From Uloborus plumipes (taxonomy: Eukaryota; Arthropoda; Arachnida; Araneae; Uloboridae): a stretch of 64,000 bases of DNA. The number at the start of each line of letters is the position of its first letter. Positions within the stretch are counted from its first letter, which is position 1. Both the position numbers and the translations under genes were made by a program. Below the pieces are notes generated by a model. The model did no database searches and had not been told where the DNA came from. It saw only the letters and a program-made list of their open reading frames with translations. The stretch spans positions 1 to 64,000 of the forward strand of contig JAXGGA010003077.1 in NCBI GenBank assembly GCA_038373865.1, given 5' to 3'. Of this stretch, positions 11,324-23,750 are shown one piece after another.

Positions 11324-14300
11324 TTAATACTAAATATAGTACCAAATGAAAGATCATAAGTGGTGAAATAATGACAAAACACCTTGAATCATTTTTTCCC
11401 TCAAATCATTTAGATACATATTAAAACATGGTTCAACTACTTTTTAATCATAAATGTATCGTATTCACTTTTGTATTCTGCTAAAAAATTAGTCTAACGA
11501 GCATGTGCAAAAGTTCTTCAGAAAAATGTAAAAAAACCTGAACTTAATTTTCCGGGACGAAATGAGATTTTATTAATATCCAACGTTATCTTTGAATTTT
11601 AACTGTTTTTCTTAACTCCTAGACTATTAAAAATTCTGTCGTGGAAATTTCTTTTACTGTTATTATGTACATATTTGATTAAAGTATGGACTACTTAATA
11701 AGTTTTGCAAACGTTGTTACAACATATTTGAAAGTTTGTCTTTTACATTGTTCCAAGATATAAAATAGAATTTTTTGGAGGAATATTGCTTTAAAAATGC
11801 ATGTGCTAGTTCGGTTTAAATGTACAAAAAGTTTTTATAATTAACTTAGTAGAAAGTTCAAAATTTTATGAAAGATATCTCTTTCAGGAATGTTAGCAAA
11901 ACATTAATTTTTATTGTGCTTAAAACAATCAGCACATATTTGATAGCATAATATCAAATATTACTATAGGTATATCCAGCAAATCTACTTAGATAAAAAA
12001 TAAATATAATAAAGTAAAATAAACAATCGCCTTTTGCGATAGAGCCCCAATTTTTCATTTCGCCATTAAATTCAATAGAACCAAACTTATCTAGATTGAA
12101 GTGTTTATTTCCTCATTTGATTAAAAAAAAATGATAGAAATGCAACGGGAAAGTTAGGACGGAATATCAATTAGGACTGTTTCCCCTATGTAGCCAAAAA
12201 CAAGGTTTTGGCATCGGTGTCCCTGTCATTGATGTGCCCACTTTAGAAGAGGTTTTGGGTAACAGTAAAAATTTAATGCTTGGACAGTTTTTAATAAGCA
12301 CGTAATTTATATGATTGTGTTATTTAAAAAATCTTTTGTCAAATCAGTGTTAGGTTTACGAGAGCTCACCAGCGTTTCTTGTGAAACAGATTAAACTTGT
12401 AAACATTATACATCAAGTTCATCGACAGTTGATATTTTATTGATTAAAGGAAAATATGTATAACAAACACTTAAAGATAAAATAAAGAAATTAGCTGTGC
12501 TGTAATTCCTTGCAGTAAAACAAAAGTTAGTTAGTAGGTTGCAGTTATTTGGCAGCACATGGTATGCAGATATGATACGTTCAGTTCACATATCCGAAAA
12601 TTACGTTTTGAATTTAAATATTTTTTTTACTTAAAAATACGAAGTGTGCATTATTAAAATATAAGTCCAACTGAAAGCAATATGAAAAAGTGCGTAAATG
12701 TTTTTAATGTAAAAGAGTGAAAATTTAAAAGTTCCAACGAAAAATGGAAATGTTTCGTAAAAATCGAGATATGATCTGTTTTATTCGTAAATATTGTTAA
12801 TTTTTTTAAGAAGTAATATTCTAAATGATTTATTTTTCTTTCTTTGTCAATTTTAAATCACTTAAATAAAAGTTTAAAAACATCCTCATGATTTTGGGAA
12901 GTATTCAAATTTGAAGACTAATTACAGTTTTACTATAAAGTTAAATTAAAAACAGTCATTTAATTTTAATTTTTTTCCCTTGCTAAACATTGATTTGTGT
13001 TTTTAAATGACCTTCTTTAAAGAAAAATTAACTACTATCAATTAGTTACGAGGTAAATTTTTCCTCCTTTTCATTGCCAAAAATTAACGTGCTGAAAAAA
13101 ATCCCCCATAAATATACATGCAGTTCGTCTGCACATAAAATTTTTTTGACATTTGCAACATTATAAAGTTATAATTTCATCTTATACGATAACTGATTTA
13201 TTCGTTTAATGTGAGCAGTTACCAAAAATGCCATTTTTGTAACAAGAAAAAATCTTGAGAAAGGAACACTAATGCTATAGTCAAGTATGCGTACAGTAGG
13301 TAGATATTAGAGTGGTTTTCGTTGTGCAAATTAAGCATATTTGAAAAAAAAGCTTTCATTTTGTTTAGCTAAATATTATGCTTAGTTGACTATGTCATAA
13401 AAATATAGGCAATGACTTTTATGAAAAAAGAAAATATGCTAATTAAACTGAAATGTACAAGAAGAATGCAAGTACAAATGGCAGGAGGATGAATGGAATG
13501 AGGGGTGGGGGGTGCCAGAGGAATGTTTTATTAAATCTAAATGGCATCTACATGACTGCAATTAGAAAAAGAATATGAAAGCATGAATTAATACGTAATA
13601 AGGGAAAAACAAGGGTACATAGTTATATCACTCGAATGAGCTTCGTCTAAAGGTATTTTATGTAATAATATGTAACGGGTCAGCCGTACTGCTAGAAATG
13701 ACAGAGATGTTATATGAAATTCAGGGAAAATACAAAAATAAAATAAAATATTTGCATTTTTATGGAACTGGGTAATCAAAATGGGTAATTGTTAAGTGCA
13801 AATCTTTAGTACGTTTTCTACTCTTTTTGAAAACATATCAAATATCGAAAACGTTTGCTAACATGATTCGTTGTTTTATTGCTATTGATTTTTAACATCT
13901 TTTAAGAACATAGGACTAATTTTTAACACTGAAAAAAAGCAATTTTATGAAAAACTAGATATACTTTAAAAATAAAATGTGTTTAGTAACAAAATTGCAA
14001 AAAAAATCAAAAAGAAGGGGAAAAAAACCATGATTGAATGTAAAATATACTGAAATACACAAGCAGTGTACGGAAAGATGAAGTTATTCAGAACTGGTAC
14101 AAAATATATATTATTCATAACAGTCATAAAAGGAAAACAGAATGCATTTATCAACCCATATTAATAGCAAGAAATGCGTCGTTCCCATTTAGATTTTGAA
14201 ATATTTTTTAAAAGAATAAAACGAAGTTGGAATAATCATTTTCACTTCTCTCTATAAGATAACTTTTAATGACAATGTAAATTGCTAAAGAATAATCTGT

Positions 14301-14656
14301 ATAGCTATTTGAAAACTTTTGCACGTAACTATCGCTTATACAGTTAGAAAGGCCACAGAGCCATAACAGAAACATAAATGTACAAATAAAACATCGAATA
14401 CATTGAATACGACTTATAATTAGAGAACATTTTCATTTATCATAATTAAGAGGCTATTAAAGATATCACATTCGCTTCCATTACTTTATATTTCTACATA
14501 AAATATTGAACTTTTTATGTCACTGCTGTTCGGATATCGTTATTTTGCAGGTACTGTTGACTTTACATTACGAATCTATTTATAATATAAAAAATATAAA
14601 TTAAAAAAAAAATGGGTTATTATTTTCTACCTGGTTTATACATAAGTAGAAACTTT
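11324..14656. other. AT-rich stretch without a supported gene
   Basis: No open frame with family resemblance and no bounded repeat is seen. Open frames near 13588-13779 and 13966-14154 are short, phenylalanine- and isoleucine-rich and lack motifs. The segment 12150-12260 is slightly richer in G and C but is not open over any useful length. Confidence 0.35.
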
Positions 14657-14660
14657 TTAA

Positions 14661-14881
14661 CCCTTTCTGAACAACATTTGTTTTTTACCTAAGGAAACGA
14701 TTTTTTCCTTCCAAATCTCAATCAAGGGAGACCATAGGAAGCACACCTACCTATTTTTTAAAAGACTTACTACTGCCGGCAGATACGAATGTGCCAAAAA
14801 CGTCACAATATTTCACTTAGCAATTGAGGCAAAATGATTCTGGAGGTATGAGCCGAATTCAGCACACCTGACATTAAAGGG
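14661..14881. mobile_element. Possible piggyBac-like MITE
   Basis: The left end is TTAA followed by CCCTTT (14657-14666). The right end is AAAGGG followed by TTGA (14876-14885), one substitution from TTAA. Ends of CCCT next to TTAA are typical of piggyBac-type elements. The inverted repeats match over only about 6 to 8 bases and the right target site is altered, so this is an old copy or a chance pairing. There is no coding content. Confidence 0.4.
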
Positions 14882-14889
14882 TTGAGCAT

Positions 14890-15774
14890 ATGGTTTTGTT
14901 ACATACAAAATAGATCACTAGTTTCTATGTTAATGCTCATTTTTTGTTACTAAAGGCACTACGATCTTCGGTTACATTCTAAATGATACTTTTTTTTTTA
15001 GATTTTCTAATTTGAGCTGTAGGAAGATTAATAAAAATAAAATGTTTTGTACATAGATGATTTTTAGAATTACATAGATGATTTAGACTCTAAAATTGAT
15101 TTAAACTGTTTTAATGTATGTTTTACACACATATAACGAAATAATTTGCAATCATCAGTGCTACAATCATGTTGCATTAATGCATCCTATGACTTAATTT
15201 CACAATTTTTGAGTTTATTGTTTCAGTTCAACAAGCGTTTTTAGTCTACACTGGTTTTGGTGCTAAAATTAAACATGTTTTCAGTTTTTACTCAAAGCTT
15301 TGAAATTGTAATACATTTACTGCTTTTTATTTATTCAATGTTGTCGAACGGACTCTATTTGCATTTTACTATATATAAAACGTTGCATTCATTCAGGATT
15401 AGTTTGAGCCATAATTCCACTACTTTTAACTAGTCCATTCTTATATTAATAGTTTCATAGCATATGATGGCATAATACTGACAAACACTCGTAAGCAAAT
15501 GAAGAGTTGAAGTAATGTTTTCCCACGTTTTATAGTATAAATAATGTTTATTGCTGCAGACTCGTGTTTTGGGGTTAGAGGAACTCATTTTTAAATGCAA
15601 AGAAGGGTGAGCTTAAGTATGAAAGTGAATCCGAGGAAAACTAACAGAATAAATAAGACAAAATGATACCTAAATCCGAAATTTATTGCATAATTCTATC
15701 TGAAATCAAAATTTATTTTCATTAACTGAAAAGTACTGCTAGTATGTGTGCTTCTTTATTTGTTGATCCCTTAG
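14890..15774. other. AT-rich stretch without features
   Basis: No gene, bounded repeat or structured RNA is seen before the exon-like segment that starts at 15775. Confidence 0.35.
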
Positions 15775-15852
15775 CCAGAAAGCGGAGGAGAGTATTACGT
15801 GCTCACTGCGTACGCATCTTAGCGAGCATTTTCAGAATGCGTAAAATTATTG
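15775..15852 (+). CDS. Candidate internal exon, 78 nt
   Basis: The segment is preceded by a long pyrimidine-rich tract ending CCCTTAG and followed by GTAAGT, a strong acceptor and donor pair. It is about half G and C against about 30 percent around it. Only the frame starting at the third base is open throughout: 25 codons rich in arginine, containing R-K-R-R-R-V-L-R-A-H-C-V-R-I-L. Two bases lead and one base trails, so the exon is symmetrical (phase 1 in, phase 1 out), a common property of real internal exons. No protein family is recognised. It could also be an exon of a non-coding transcript or a chance combination. Confidence 0.35.
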
Positions 15853-17356
15853 GTAAGTTTTTCCCTTTAAAATAATCCATCTCGTGCAAATAGGCAAAAA
15901 AAAAAAAATCGCATTAGGAACTAAAAAAAAAAACAATATTTCGAGTTACAAGTGTGGTTCTGTTTAGTATCAATTGATACACATTTAAAAATATTACAAA
16001 TTAATACACGTTATTTTTATACATGTTACTTTGCTCTGAATAAAGCATCAGCTTCTCCATGCTTTTGTCTCTTTCAACGTGACATTTAATGAATGATAAA
16101 GCATTCATTTTGTTTTATTGTAACTTTTTTTGCAACTGATTCTTTTACAGTGTTAGAGACAATAAGACATAAGCAGTATACGGCATATTATATCGTCTTG
16201 AATGCGAAGGGAAGAATATAAAAGTGTAACGTGTCACGTTATAACCTCCTTCTTTTTTAACTTTGAATACAAAATGAACGAGTAGCATGGAAAAATGCAT
16301 TCAAACTTGCAAGAATGAAAGGAAGAACAAAAACAGAAAGCTAATAAATTATTTCACTCACTCTTACACATGAATCACAGTTTATTGTGACATCAAAAAA
16401 TACGATATAGATCTTGCCAGAACTTGTCGTGAAATGAAAACGAGCTACCTTGAGCTGTATATGTTTGAGAAAGTTTTAGAGCAATAATTGCAAGGTGTTT
16501 CAAAATGAAATCAGTTTTTGAACTGAAATTAGAAGAGATCGATGAGAGATATTTAACCTCTTCTTCTGGATTATAACCCTGCAATTTCAGCATTCACAAT
16601 GCCTAAAAATGGTGTATGTTTTGAATAAAAGAGTCGTCTATAACGGATGTGAAAAATATTTCAATACGGACTTTGAAGAACAACACTGAAATTCTGTTTT
16701 TTTTTTCAGAAATATGGCTGCAGCGGAAGTTTTGTAGCGCAACAAAAATATAAAATTGAAGGCAAAAAAAAAAAAAAAAAACACTTGATTACGCACGTTT
16801 ATAATCCACGAGAATAAATTTAATAGCTAGCACCGATATCTTGTAACTTTATTTTGAAAACTGTTTAGTTTAGAACATCCTCTAACATCCCCCCCCCCCT
16901 TCTTCTTTTTCTTCTTATAATTAAAAAAAAAAAAACTCATTGTATAAAGTTATTGATGTACCCTACTAATTAATATTTTGATTTCTTGTAGCATGATATA
17001 TAATGATTCAAGTAACAATATATCTATGACGTAATGCATTATTAATATTCTGATAACTGATAATGCGATGGTACACGGAGCTATTTTAAAGCAAAAAAAA
17101 AAAAAAAAACAATTCCGAATTGTAAGACACAATTTGATGAATAAAATTTTTTTGGGAATGTCACAGTTCACTTCTACCGGGATTTCCCAGTACTTAAATG
17201 CCAGAGGCATATTTAAGGCTGAATGAATTTATTTTCGTTAAATCTAATTAAAGTTAAATAAAAGACATAACTTAATAACGAAATTATTTTCAGTACTAAT
17301 AAATAAAATGACTTAATACAGCAGACTGTAAAGGAAGATTTGTCCCACGTTTCTAA
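15853..17356. other. AT-rich stretch with homopolymer runs
   Basis: This holds several A-runs of 9 to 18 bases, a C-run near 16889 and short open frames on the minus strand (16393-16593, 16950-17210) with no motif. No gene is supported. Confidence 0.35.
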
Positions 17357-17358
17357 TA

Positions 17359-17822
17359 CAGTCAAACCCCGCTATAACGAACCCTCAACGGACCGACTTG
17401 AGTGATCGTTATAACCGAGGGTTCATTATATCCGAATTTCCAAAAAATAGTTGGAATTCGGTAATATGCTATAGTGAACATCATAATTTGCGTACGTCTA
17501 TATTTTGTCAATGTTTTCAGTCACAAAAAAGCTATCCACAGTTTCTCTTTCTGCTTTTTGCAATTTCTTACAATAGTTTATGTTTTTTCATTAGCAAAAA
17601 CGCTGGTGACAATAGATTTTGAGAGGGAAAATTTCTTGCAAAGTGCAGATTTTGTTTCGCCTCTTTTTTAGGATCGCTATAGCCGATTTTTCAGGCTTTG
17701 TGGATCGTTATAAGCGCACAAAGTTACATTACTGACCCAGAGTTTTAGATTGGACCAATGAAAAGGTTCGCTATAACCGGGGGTTCGTTATATCCTGGGT
17801 TCGCTATAGAGGGGTTTGACTG
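17359..17822. mobile_element. Pogo/Tigger-like MITE, 464 bp
   Basis: The ends are CAGTCAAACCCCGCTATAAC on the left and, read on the other strand, CAGTCAAACCCCTCTATAGC on the right, flanked by TA at 17357-17358 and 17823-17824. Further motifs of the type GTTCGCTATAACC repeat just inside both ends. CAGT ends with a CCCCGCTATAACG-like body and TA duplication are the usual look of pogo-type members of Tc1/mariner. The interior is AT-rich with no transposase, so it would depend on an enzyme encoded elsewhere. Confidence 0.85.
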
Positions 17823-18226
17823 TAATTAGAATAGGTTTAAAAGAAATAAATGCTTAAGTGTTATCTTTAAAACACTAGTAAGTAAAATAATTGAAACTTC
17901 ACGAATTGGTTTTAGCACATTTTACTCTCTATTTTAATGCTCATAATAAATAATAATATACCTAACAACAAATTTCCCTTAGATATAGCAGCAAATGAGC
18001 TTTGACACAGTAATTGATTCTATGAGCAATAAAGTCAATCCAATTTGACAATACTTGGCTGTTAAAGGATACATTAATCTTACTACCACCTTTAGAAGTG
18101 CCAAAACATTTAATTTGCATCAAGACGGAAGTTTACGCACGCCATATTTCATATTAAAATCTATTTTTTGACAAATTAAGTTTTTACAACATTTCTTCCC
18201 TCGTCACTCTTTGTCTTTCTCTTTAG

Positions 18227-18305
18227 TGATTGATGAGAGCAAAATGCCCTCATCAGTCAAGATTGGTTTCGTACTTGGACTTCGGATTAAACCAAGATTG
18301 ATGAT
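18227..18305 (+). CDS. Candidate internal exon, 79 nt
   Basis: A very strong pyrimidine tract (about 18190-18224) ends in CTTTAG immediately before the segment, and GTAAGG follows it. Of the three frames only the one starting with ATT at 18229 is open; it reads I-D-E-S-K-M-P-S-S-V-K-I-G-F-V-L-G-L-R-I-K-P-R-L-M. Two leading bases fit the single trailing base of the candidate exon at 15775-15852, so the two could be spliced in frame (junction codon GTG). The product is not recognised. One-in-three phase agreement is weak support, and the 2.4-kb gap would be an intron holding a MITE. Confidence 0.35.
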
Positions 18306-18603
18306 GTAAGGGGATACATTGTAGATGGTTGCATTACAGCCTGCTAATTCTGGGTTTTTTAAGCTTTTAGTTAATAGCTGTCTGTACTAGCTATAGTTTC
18401 TTGCAAATCTAAGGATTACGGAAAATTTATGAAAAGACAATCACCAAGATACTACCCTTCTTGCCACCCGTGTTTTAAAATTGAAGACTTTCATTTTTTT
18501 CTTCTTTTAAAATTTATTCGCTTCATTAAATAAAGCTCCGTTAGGGTACATATTTTTTAGATAACTTGATACATAATCTGGCCAACTTAATGAAGGGTAA
18601 GTG

Positions 18604-18785
18604 CAGGGACGTCATTTTGAAATTTTCCAGGGGGGGGGGTGAGGCAAAGGGTGCATACACAATGTAAAATTTACCAAAAAGTGGCAAAAACCAGGCCCAC
18701 CCATATGCCAAAACATTGATTTCCCAAAGTCGGGGGGGGGGGGGGCAATCGAACCCCCCCCTGCCCCCCTAAATGACGGGCCTGG
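18604..18785. repeat. Short repeat with G- and C-runs, copy 1
   Basis: The left end CAGGGACGTCATTT and the right end, read inverted, CCAGGCCCGTCATTT, form imperfect terminal inverted repeats. The interior has a G-run, AAAACCAGGCCCACCCATAT, and a second G-run that can pair with the C-runs in CCCCCCTGCCCCCC to make a strong terminal hairpin. A second copy is at 43324-43493. The size and ends suggest a MITE, of unknown superfamily. Confidence 0.65.
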
Positions 18786-18789
18786 GTAA

Positions 18790-19431
18790 GTAATTATGGG
18801 CACCTAATTAGCGATGGGCAGATGTTTACGTGATGTGTCTTTGCGATGTTGTCATGTCGTTAAGTATTGCTTTTTTCCCTTATAAATTGTAACACGTATT
18901 GTTTTTAACTTTTTTATCGTTTGTACTTTATGAATCAAAATTATAACTTAAAAGCATGTATTTTTTTATATTTAAACAAAATTCACCAGTAACCCAATTG
19001 CTCAAATTTATTTGAGTATTTGAAACTAACAAACCAAGAAATTGGTGGGTGCGGGGTATCTGAGGGATACGAATGTCAAGTAGTGGGCAGATGCGTCTAG
19101 TATTGTCAATATCAAGTTCGTAACCAATATTCCACGAACTTCACTGAATTCTCAAAATAGCGTCTTTCTAGAACACACGTGACATTACTTTTAAAAACAT
19201 AAGTTTTAATCGATAGTGTGATTTCCCCCCTAATGTAAATACTTCTAACTCACCAACAGTGTACTTTCTTTGTAAAGTTTTTGAATAGTGTCCTTTGTAA
19301 GGACCTGGCATTTTATTTTATTTATTTATTATTTTATATATTTATTGTTGTTGCTGTTCAGACGAATTTTCAAAAACGATTTATCTGTAATCCATCTTTT
19401 TAAATTTAATGTTGCTCGAATCAGCAAGTCA
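18790..19431. other. AT-rich stretch without features
   Basis: No supported gene. The open frame across 19288-19470 is low in complexity and runs into the SINE. Confidence 0.35.
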
Positions 19432-19445
19432 ACATACCTTAAATT

Positions 19446-19826
19446 GCCGACAGAGTGGTATAGTGGTTAAGACGCTGGCCTCTTACGCCCAAAAACGCGG
19501 GTTCGAACCCGGCTCCAGTCGGTGGATTTTCATAATACAGAAAATCGACAGCGCTTATGTTGCATGATTATGCTGCATGTAAAAGATCCCTCGAGTACTT
19601 GTTTGGCCTATAGTATCTCGTAGCAAAATTAAATTCCTAGTGCAGTTTCGCATCGAATAGAGCCCAGGTGCCTCCATCTAGTGGAGAAACTGGGGGTCAA
19701 AACTATTTGTGGCAATGGTGTCCCGCCGATGGTGGTGCCACATGAAAGAGTGGATGCCGCTTTGGGATAATGCACTAGGTCTGCAAATGGCAAGAAGCTA
19801 AACGCAGCCCCATTTGAAACAAACAA
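19446..19826 (+). mobile_element. tRNA-derived SINE, 381 bp
   Basis: The head is tRNA-like: an A box TGGTATAGTGG at 19456-19466 and a B box GGTTCGAACCC at 19500-19510, the internal RNA polymerase III promoter. The anticodon-loop region reads CTCTTAC, which would be a CTT (lysine-type) anticodon, but the stems are imperfect, so this is not a working tRNA gene. An unrelated body follows, ending in a short AAAC-type tail. A 14-base target duplication, ACATACCTTAAATT at 19432-19445 and ACATACCTTACATT at 19827-19840 (one mismatch), brackets it, which shows insertion by a LINE reverse transcriptase. The near-identical duplication suggests a fairly recent insertion. Confidence 0.92.
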
Positions 19827-19840
19827 ACATACCTTACATT

Positions 19841-22809
19841 TGATTATATTGTGAAGAAAAATAAGTGTTTTAGTATTGTTGAATACTTTTTGTGTATCTC
19901 CTGCAAAAAATTAAATTCAAGAAGTATGACCATTACGTACTAGTTTTAGTACGCCCATAACTAAACTTGTGTGACCTTAACTGGTCAAACCAGTGCATTC
20001 TACTTTATGCTAATAAAAAAAAATCCACATTTAAATAAATAATGAAAATTCAAATCTGTAAAAGAGCGTTTTCTAAACTCTGACTCGGTAATAATTCGTA
20101 TTTTTACAAAAAAGAACTACAATATTACAGTTAGCAACAATACAAAAAAAAAAAACATCCTTAACTGTTCCCATAACTAGTAAGTTAATCTACAAGTTCA
20201 GAAAGCTTTGTGTAGTATTTATCGCATATAGATACACATAGTAATGAGTAAAACAAAATAGCCTTCTCTGAAGCGAATTCCTATTATTATAATTCGCCAT
20301 CACTGGAAAGATGAAAAATACAAAAGAACGTTGATTTAAAGTTATTGGTATTTGTCCCACCGCAAAAATCTACCAACTACTTTTTTTTTAAACAAAACAA
20401 TTTTTATACATAATCATGATTGGAGGAATATGTTTTTGATCCTATCAAAATATGGCCACAACTTGGGGGGAGGGTCGTGCTGCCATCTTAGATGTTAGGT
20501 GTCGTTTTCCAGATTTGTTTCAGATCTCAAAATATATTCACTTGCGAAGTTAAGGCATCAAATGATAATTAACCCGGCAAAACTTACTTTTCAAAAGGTA
20601 CGTCTTTTAAGTGGCAGAGATAAAAAGTGCGGGTATATTTAATTTTTTAAAAGTAGTGAATTTTTAAATTGAGTCAGAGCAAAAAAACACAGGGATTTTC
20701 TAAGGTTTCACTGTATCAAAATTAAAACAGGGGGGGGGGGGTAGTTAGGTTTTCAAAAATTAACTAACACGCGCGCGGACAAACATACACACACTTAATA
20801 TAAATACTATTTTATATACTTTTTTACGTCACGCATAAAACTTACAAGTGGATTATAAGGCGTACAAATCATTTTTATGAGCTCTTTTATGGTTAGTGAT
20901 AATTTGTCAGAGCTAGAAAATGTATTTATTTATTTCCATTTTTTTTTTCAAATCATTCATTCCTTGTTTTCTATTGAGAGTTGTAAAGAATGACCAAGAA
21001 TATGAACAGGGTATTTTTATTTTCTTAAATCAACTCCTGAAAAGATTTCTACATGCCTTAAGCAAGTTACATCGCAAAAAGTTTCCAAACTTGTATAATG
21101 AAGTATCAAGAATCAACTTGAGCGTTATGAAATGTCTTTTAATGCACTTTCTGCTCATAAAGAAATATGAATGCTTCTTTTGTTTCAATGATTAGCACAT
21201 AATATATTATTTATTCATTATTTGAATTGCCCATGGAGAAATAACGAAGAGCAAAACAATATCAATCCTTATTTAGCTCTGTGTTTACCAAAAAATCAAA
21301 TATATGCATTCATGAATATTAATTATTTATTTGAAGTGTAAGAAAATATTCGTTTAAAAAAAGATTTCTTTGGATACGCAGAGAAAAACATTGATGGTTT
21401 ATCAAACATCTTATTCATGATGACTAATGTTCATAAGAATAAAGCTTAAAACTATAAATCATAGGTAATTAAAAATAAAAAGAAGTTTTATGACAAAATC
21501 CAGTCACGTTTTGCCGTGCAGGTTGACAAAATTAACTTTTCAAAATAAGAAAATTCTTTAACAAAGAAAATTTATTTTTTATGACTAAAACACAATAAAG
21601 TTGACATTGCGTTGTACACATGCGTATCACTTGACGATTTTTTTAAACTCTTACATGCAACTAGAGCAAATATTAGAAAAAAGGATGATTGGAAATACGG
21701 TTAAAAAAAGTGGCTTAAAACATAAACTATCATTGTTTTGCTTATTACACTTGCAGTTATGGTCAAAAGAACATTTGCAATTGTAAATTTGAAAATTTCT
21801 TAATGATTGTCAATATTAATTTCTGAAAACTGTATTATTATTTTTTTGGTCAAAAAACTGCTCTGTGGTTGCAACAAATTTACTAAGTGTGAAGCAGTTT
21901 TTTTCCATTTATGATTTTTACTTAACTCAGAACTTGATTAGTTGGGTAGTTTCATTTGATCACTTTTGATCAAATTTCGTAACTCTTCGCGTTTTGCCGT
22001 TTTTTCAAAGCACTAATGACGCCTACTCAATTATTTAGAACCATGTGGATCTGTCAAAAAGTGTTCTATAAGTTATCTAATCTTCAGTTACAAATAACCA
22101 TTAGAGTGGCTATTGAGTTTGTTTCCGTTTACCACAATTAACCCTACATCTACTAAAAATAGCAGCAGCTATGCACTTGAGAAAAATATTTTGCATCATA
22201 ATATTATTACAATGAACTAAAGAATATATCGACAGTCCAGTTATGGCATTCAGAGTTTAGTCCTTACTGTGAACTCGTCAATCTAAAATAGACATTAGCC
22301 GAACTAAAGGCAAATACTATTTCAACACTGCATACAGTTCTGCTTTGGCCTTGGATTAAGGGTGGTAACTTACTGCTTAGAGAAGGCTTTTTCCGACTTC
22401 TTCGACTAGCAACACAAAAATAATTCCAATTCTCAGGTTTCTAAGAAAAACATTTAAATTTTCATTTCTTCTGCAACACATGAAAATTCATCCAATAAAT
22501 ATTAAGGCATTAAAATAAATTTAAAATCCTTATGTATGAAAACTGAGAGATTTAATTGCTTGAACACACAAAAAAGTTTCACGAGACAAAAAAACGAAGG
22601 GAAAAAATGGCGGTGGAAGTGGTTGTCATTTGGAATAGAAAGTCGCACTGCAGTTATTGCACAGTTTCATGATTCAACTAATGGGATATTGTAAAAAGAC
22701 ATCACTACAAAGTTTCACCGCCTAAAAGTTGATACAAAGTACTATAATAATTTTCCTTTTCTGCCGCAAAATTCGAATTCTTCTATACAGAGCTCACTTT
22801 TTTCTTCAG
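19841..22809. other. AT-rich stretch without a supported gene
   Basis: A 91-codon open frame at 20920-21195 is rich in phenylalanine, leucine and lysine, has no recognisable motif and no flanking gene signals, and is not called. A G-run sits at 20731-20740. No bounded repeat is seen. Confidence 0.35.
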
Positions 22810-22896
22810 GATTTAAGCAAAATGGTGCCGACACGGAGACCGATTTGTGAGGTGCAGAGCTCTTCATTTCCCGTTTCAATGAAAGAAGCCCTATAA
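22810..22896 (+). CDS. Candidate terminal exon
   Basis: A pyrimidine tract ending CTTTTTTCTTCAG lies directly before the segment. The first frame is open for 28 codons (beginning D-L-S-K-M-V-P-T-R-R-P-I-C-E-V) and ends with TAA at 22894-22896. A GTGCAG inside it (22852) could be an alternative donor. The local composition is less AT-rich than the surroundings. The frame does not fit directly onto the candidate exon ending at 18305, where splicing would give a stop after two codons, so if real it belongs to another gene or needs an intervening exon. Confidence 0.22.
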   Translation, partial: DLSKMVPTRRPICEVQSSSFPVSMKEAL

Positions 22897-23422
22897 ATAG
22901 ACATAATACCGACGTGAGAGAGTGAGTGCATGCTTTAAGGGGCTTTGCTCAAACTTGCAGAGTGAATTTTTATGCCTTGGTTAGATGTTTTAGTGAGGAG
23001 CAGCAAAAGAATTACATTAGCTTTTGCACCATAAAGACCAGACAAAGTTATGCGAACAAAATTTGATATTTACCTGAAATTAAAATCTCTCTCTGGACTC
23101 AAAGCGAGTACTTTTGTAAGTAAAGATTACTTTGGCACAGATGCAATTGCGTAATAAATTCATAGCACATACACACTTCTTTCTGTAAGACTTGTTTAGA
23201 GCACATTTAGTTTCATTAAGTACAACTTTTTTCATAGCTGCACATTGCTTCATTTTTTTTAGTTAAAAAAAGAAATACATACTCCGAGATAAGCCAGGTA
23301 TAAAATTTTATAGGCGTAGAAAATTAGTAATTCGGAAAATCTTCTCTTAAGTTATCAAAACTATTACTTCTTACTACTCGTAAAAGCTCTTTCTTTTTTT
23401 CAGTTTCCCGCGTTAAAAGTAA
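22897..23422. other. AT-rich stretch without features
   Basis: Nothing bounded is seen between the candidate exon and the hairpin element. Confidence 0.3.
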
Positions 23423-23434
23423 CATGGCTTTATA

Positions 23435-23742
23435 AAGCAGTGAGTAGCCGCCCCTAAGCAAGGGCTAAGGCAAAAACATGCAATACACCGCCAACCCGTT
23501 CATTTCGATCCATGGACTGCAGTTTTGGGCTTATTATTCCCTCATCAGCATGGAATACGAAAGTAAACAAGTTGGAGGCAAAAACCCTTTAAAAAAACTC
23601 AGTTTTTTTCGGCTCTCTTTGCTCTATAAGAGGATTTTTGCCTCCAACTCGTTCACTTTCGTATTCCATGCTGATGAGGGAATAATAAGCACGAAACTGC
23701 AGTCCATGGATCGAAATGAACGAGTTGGCGGTGTATTGCATG
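23435..23742. mobile_element. Hairpin-forming element, 110-bp arms
   Basis: The left arm (23477-23587) and right arm (23632-23742) are reverse complements with about six differences over 111 bases; the loop is 44 bases. A 42-base head containing GTAGCCGCCCCTAAGC precedes the left arm. The 12-base string CATGGCTTTATA occurs at 23423-23434 and 23739-23750 and may be a target duplication around the whole unit, although four of its bases overlap the arm end. The long open frame here comes only from the palindrome. If transcribed, the arms would fold into a 110-bp duplex, a substrate for Dicer-type processing. Confidence 0.8.
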
Positions 23743-23750
23743 GCTTTATA

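Noticed and set aside
19446..19520. A tRNA gene
   Set aside because: A and B boxes are present, but the acceptor and anticodon stems do not pair properly, and the sequence continues into a body with tail and target duplication, so it is the head of a SINE.
20920..21195. A 91-codon gene
   Set aside because: AT-driven composition, no motif, no splice or polyadenylation context.
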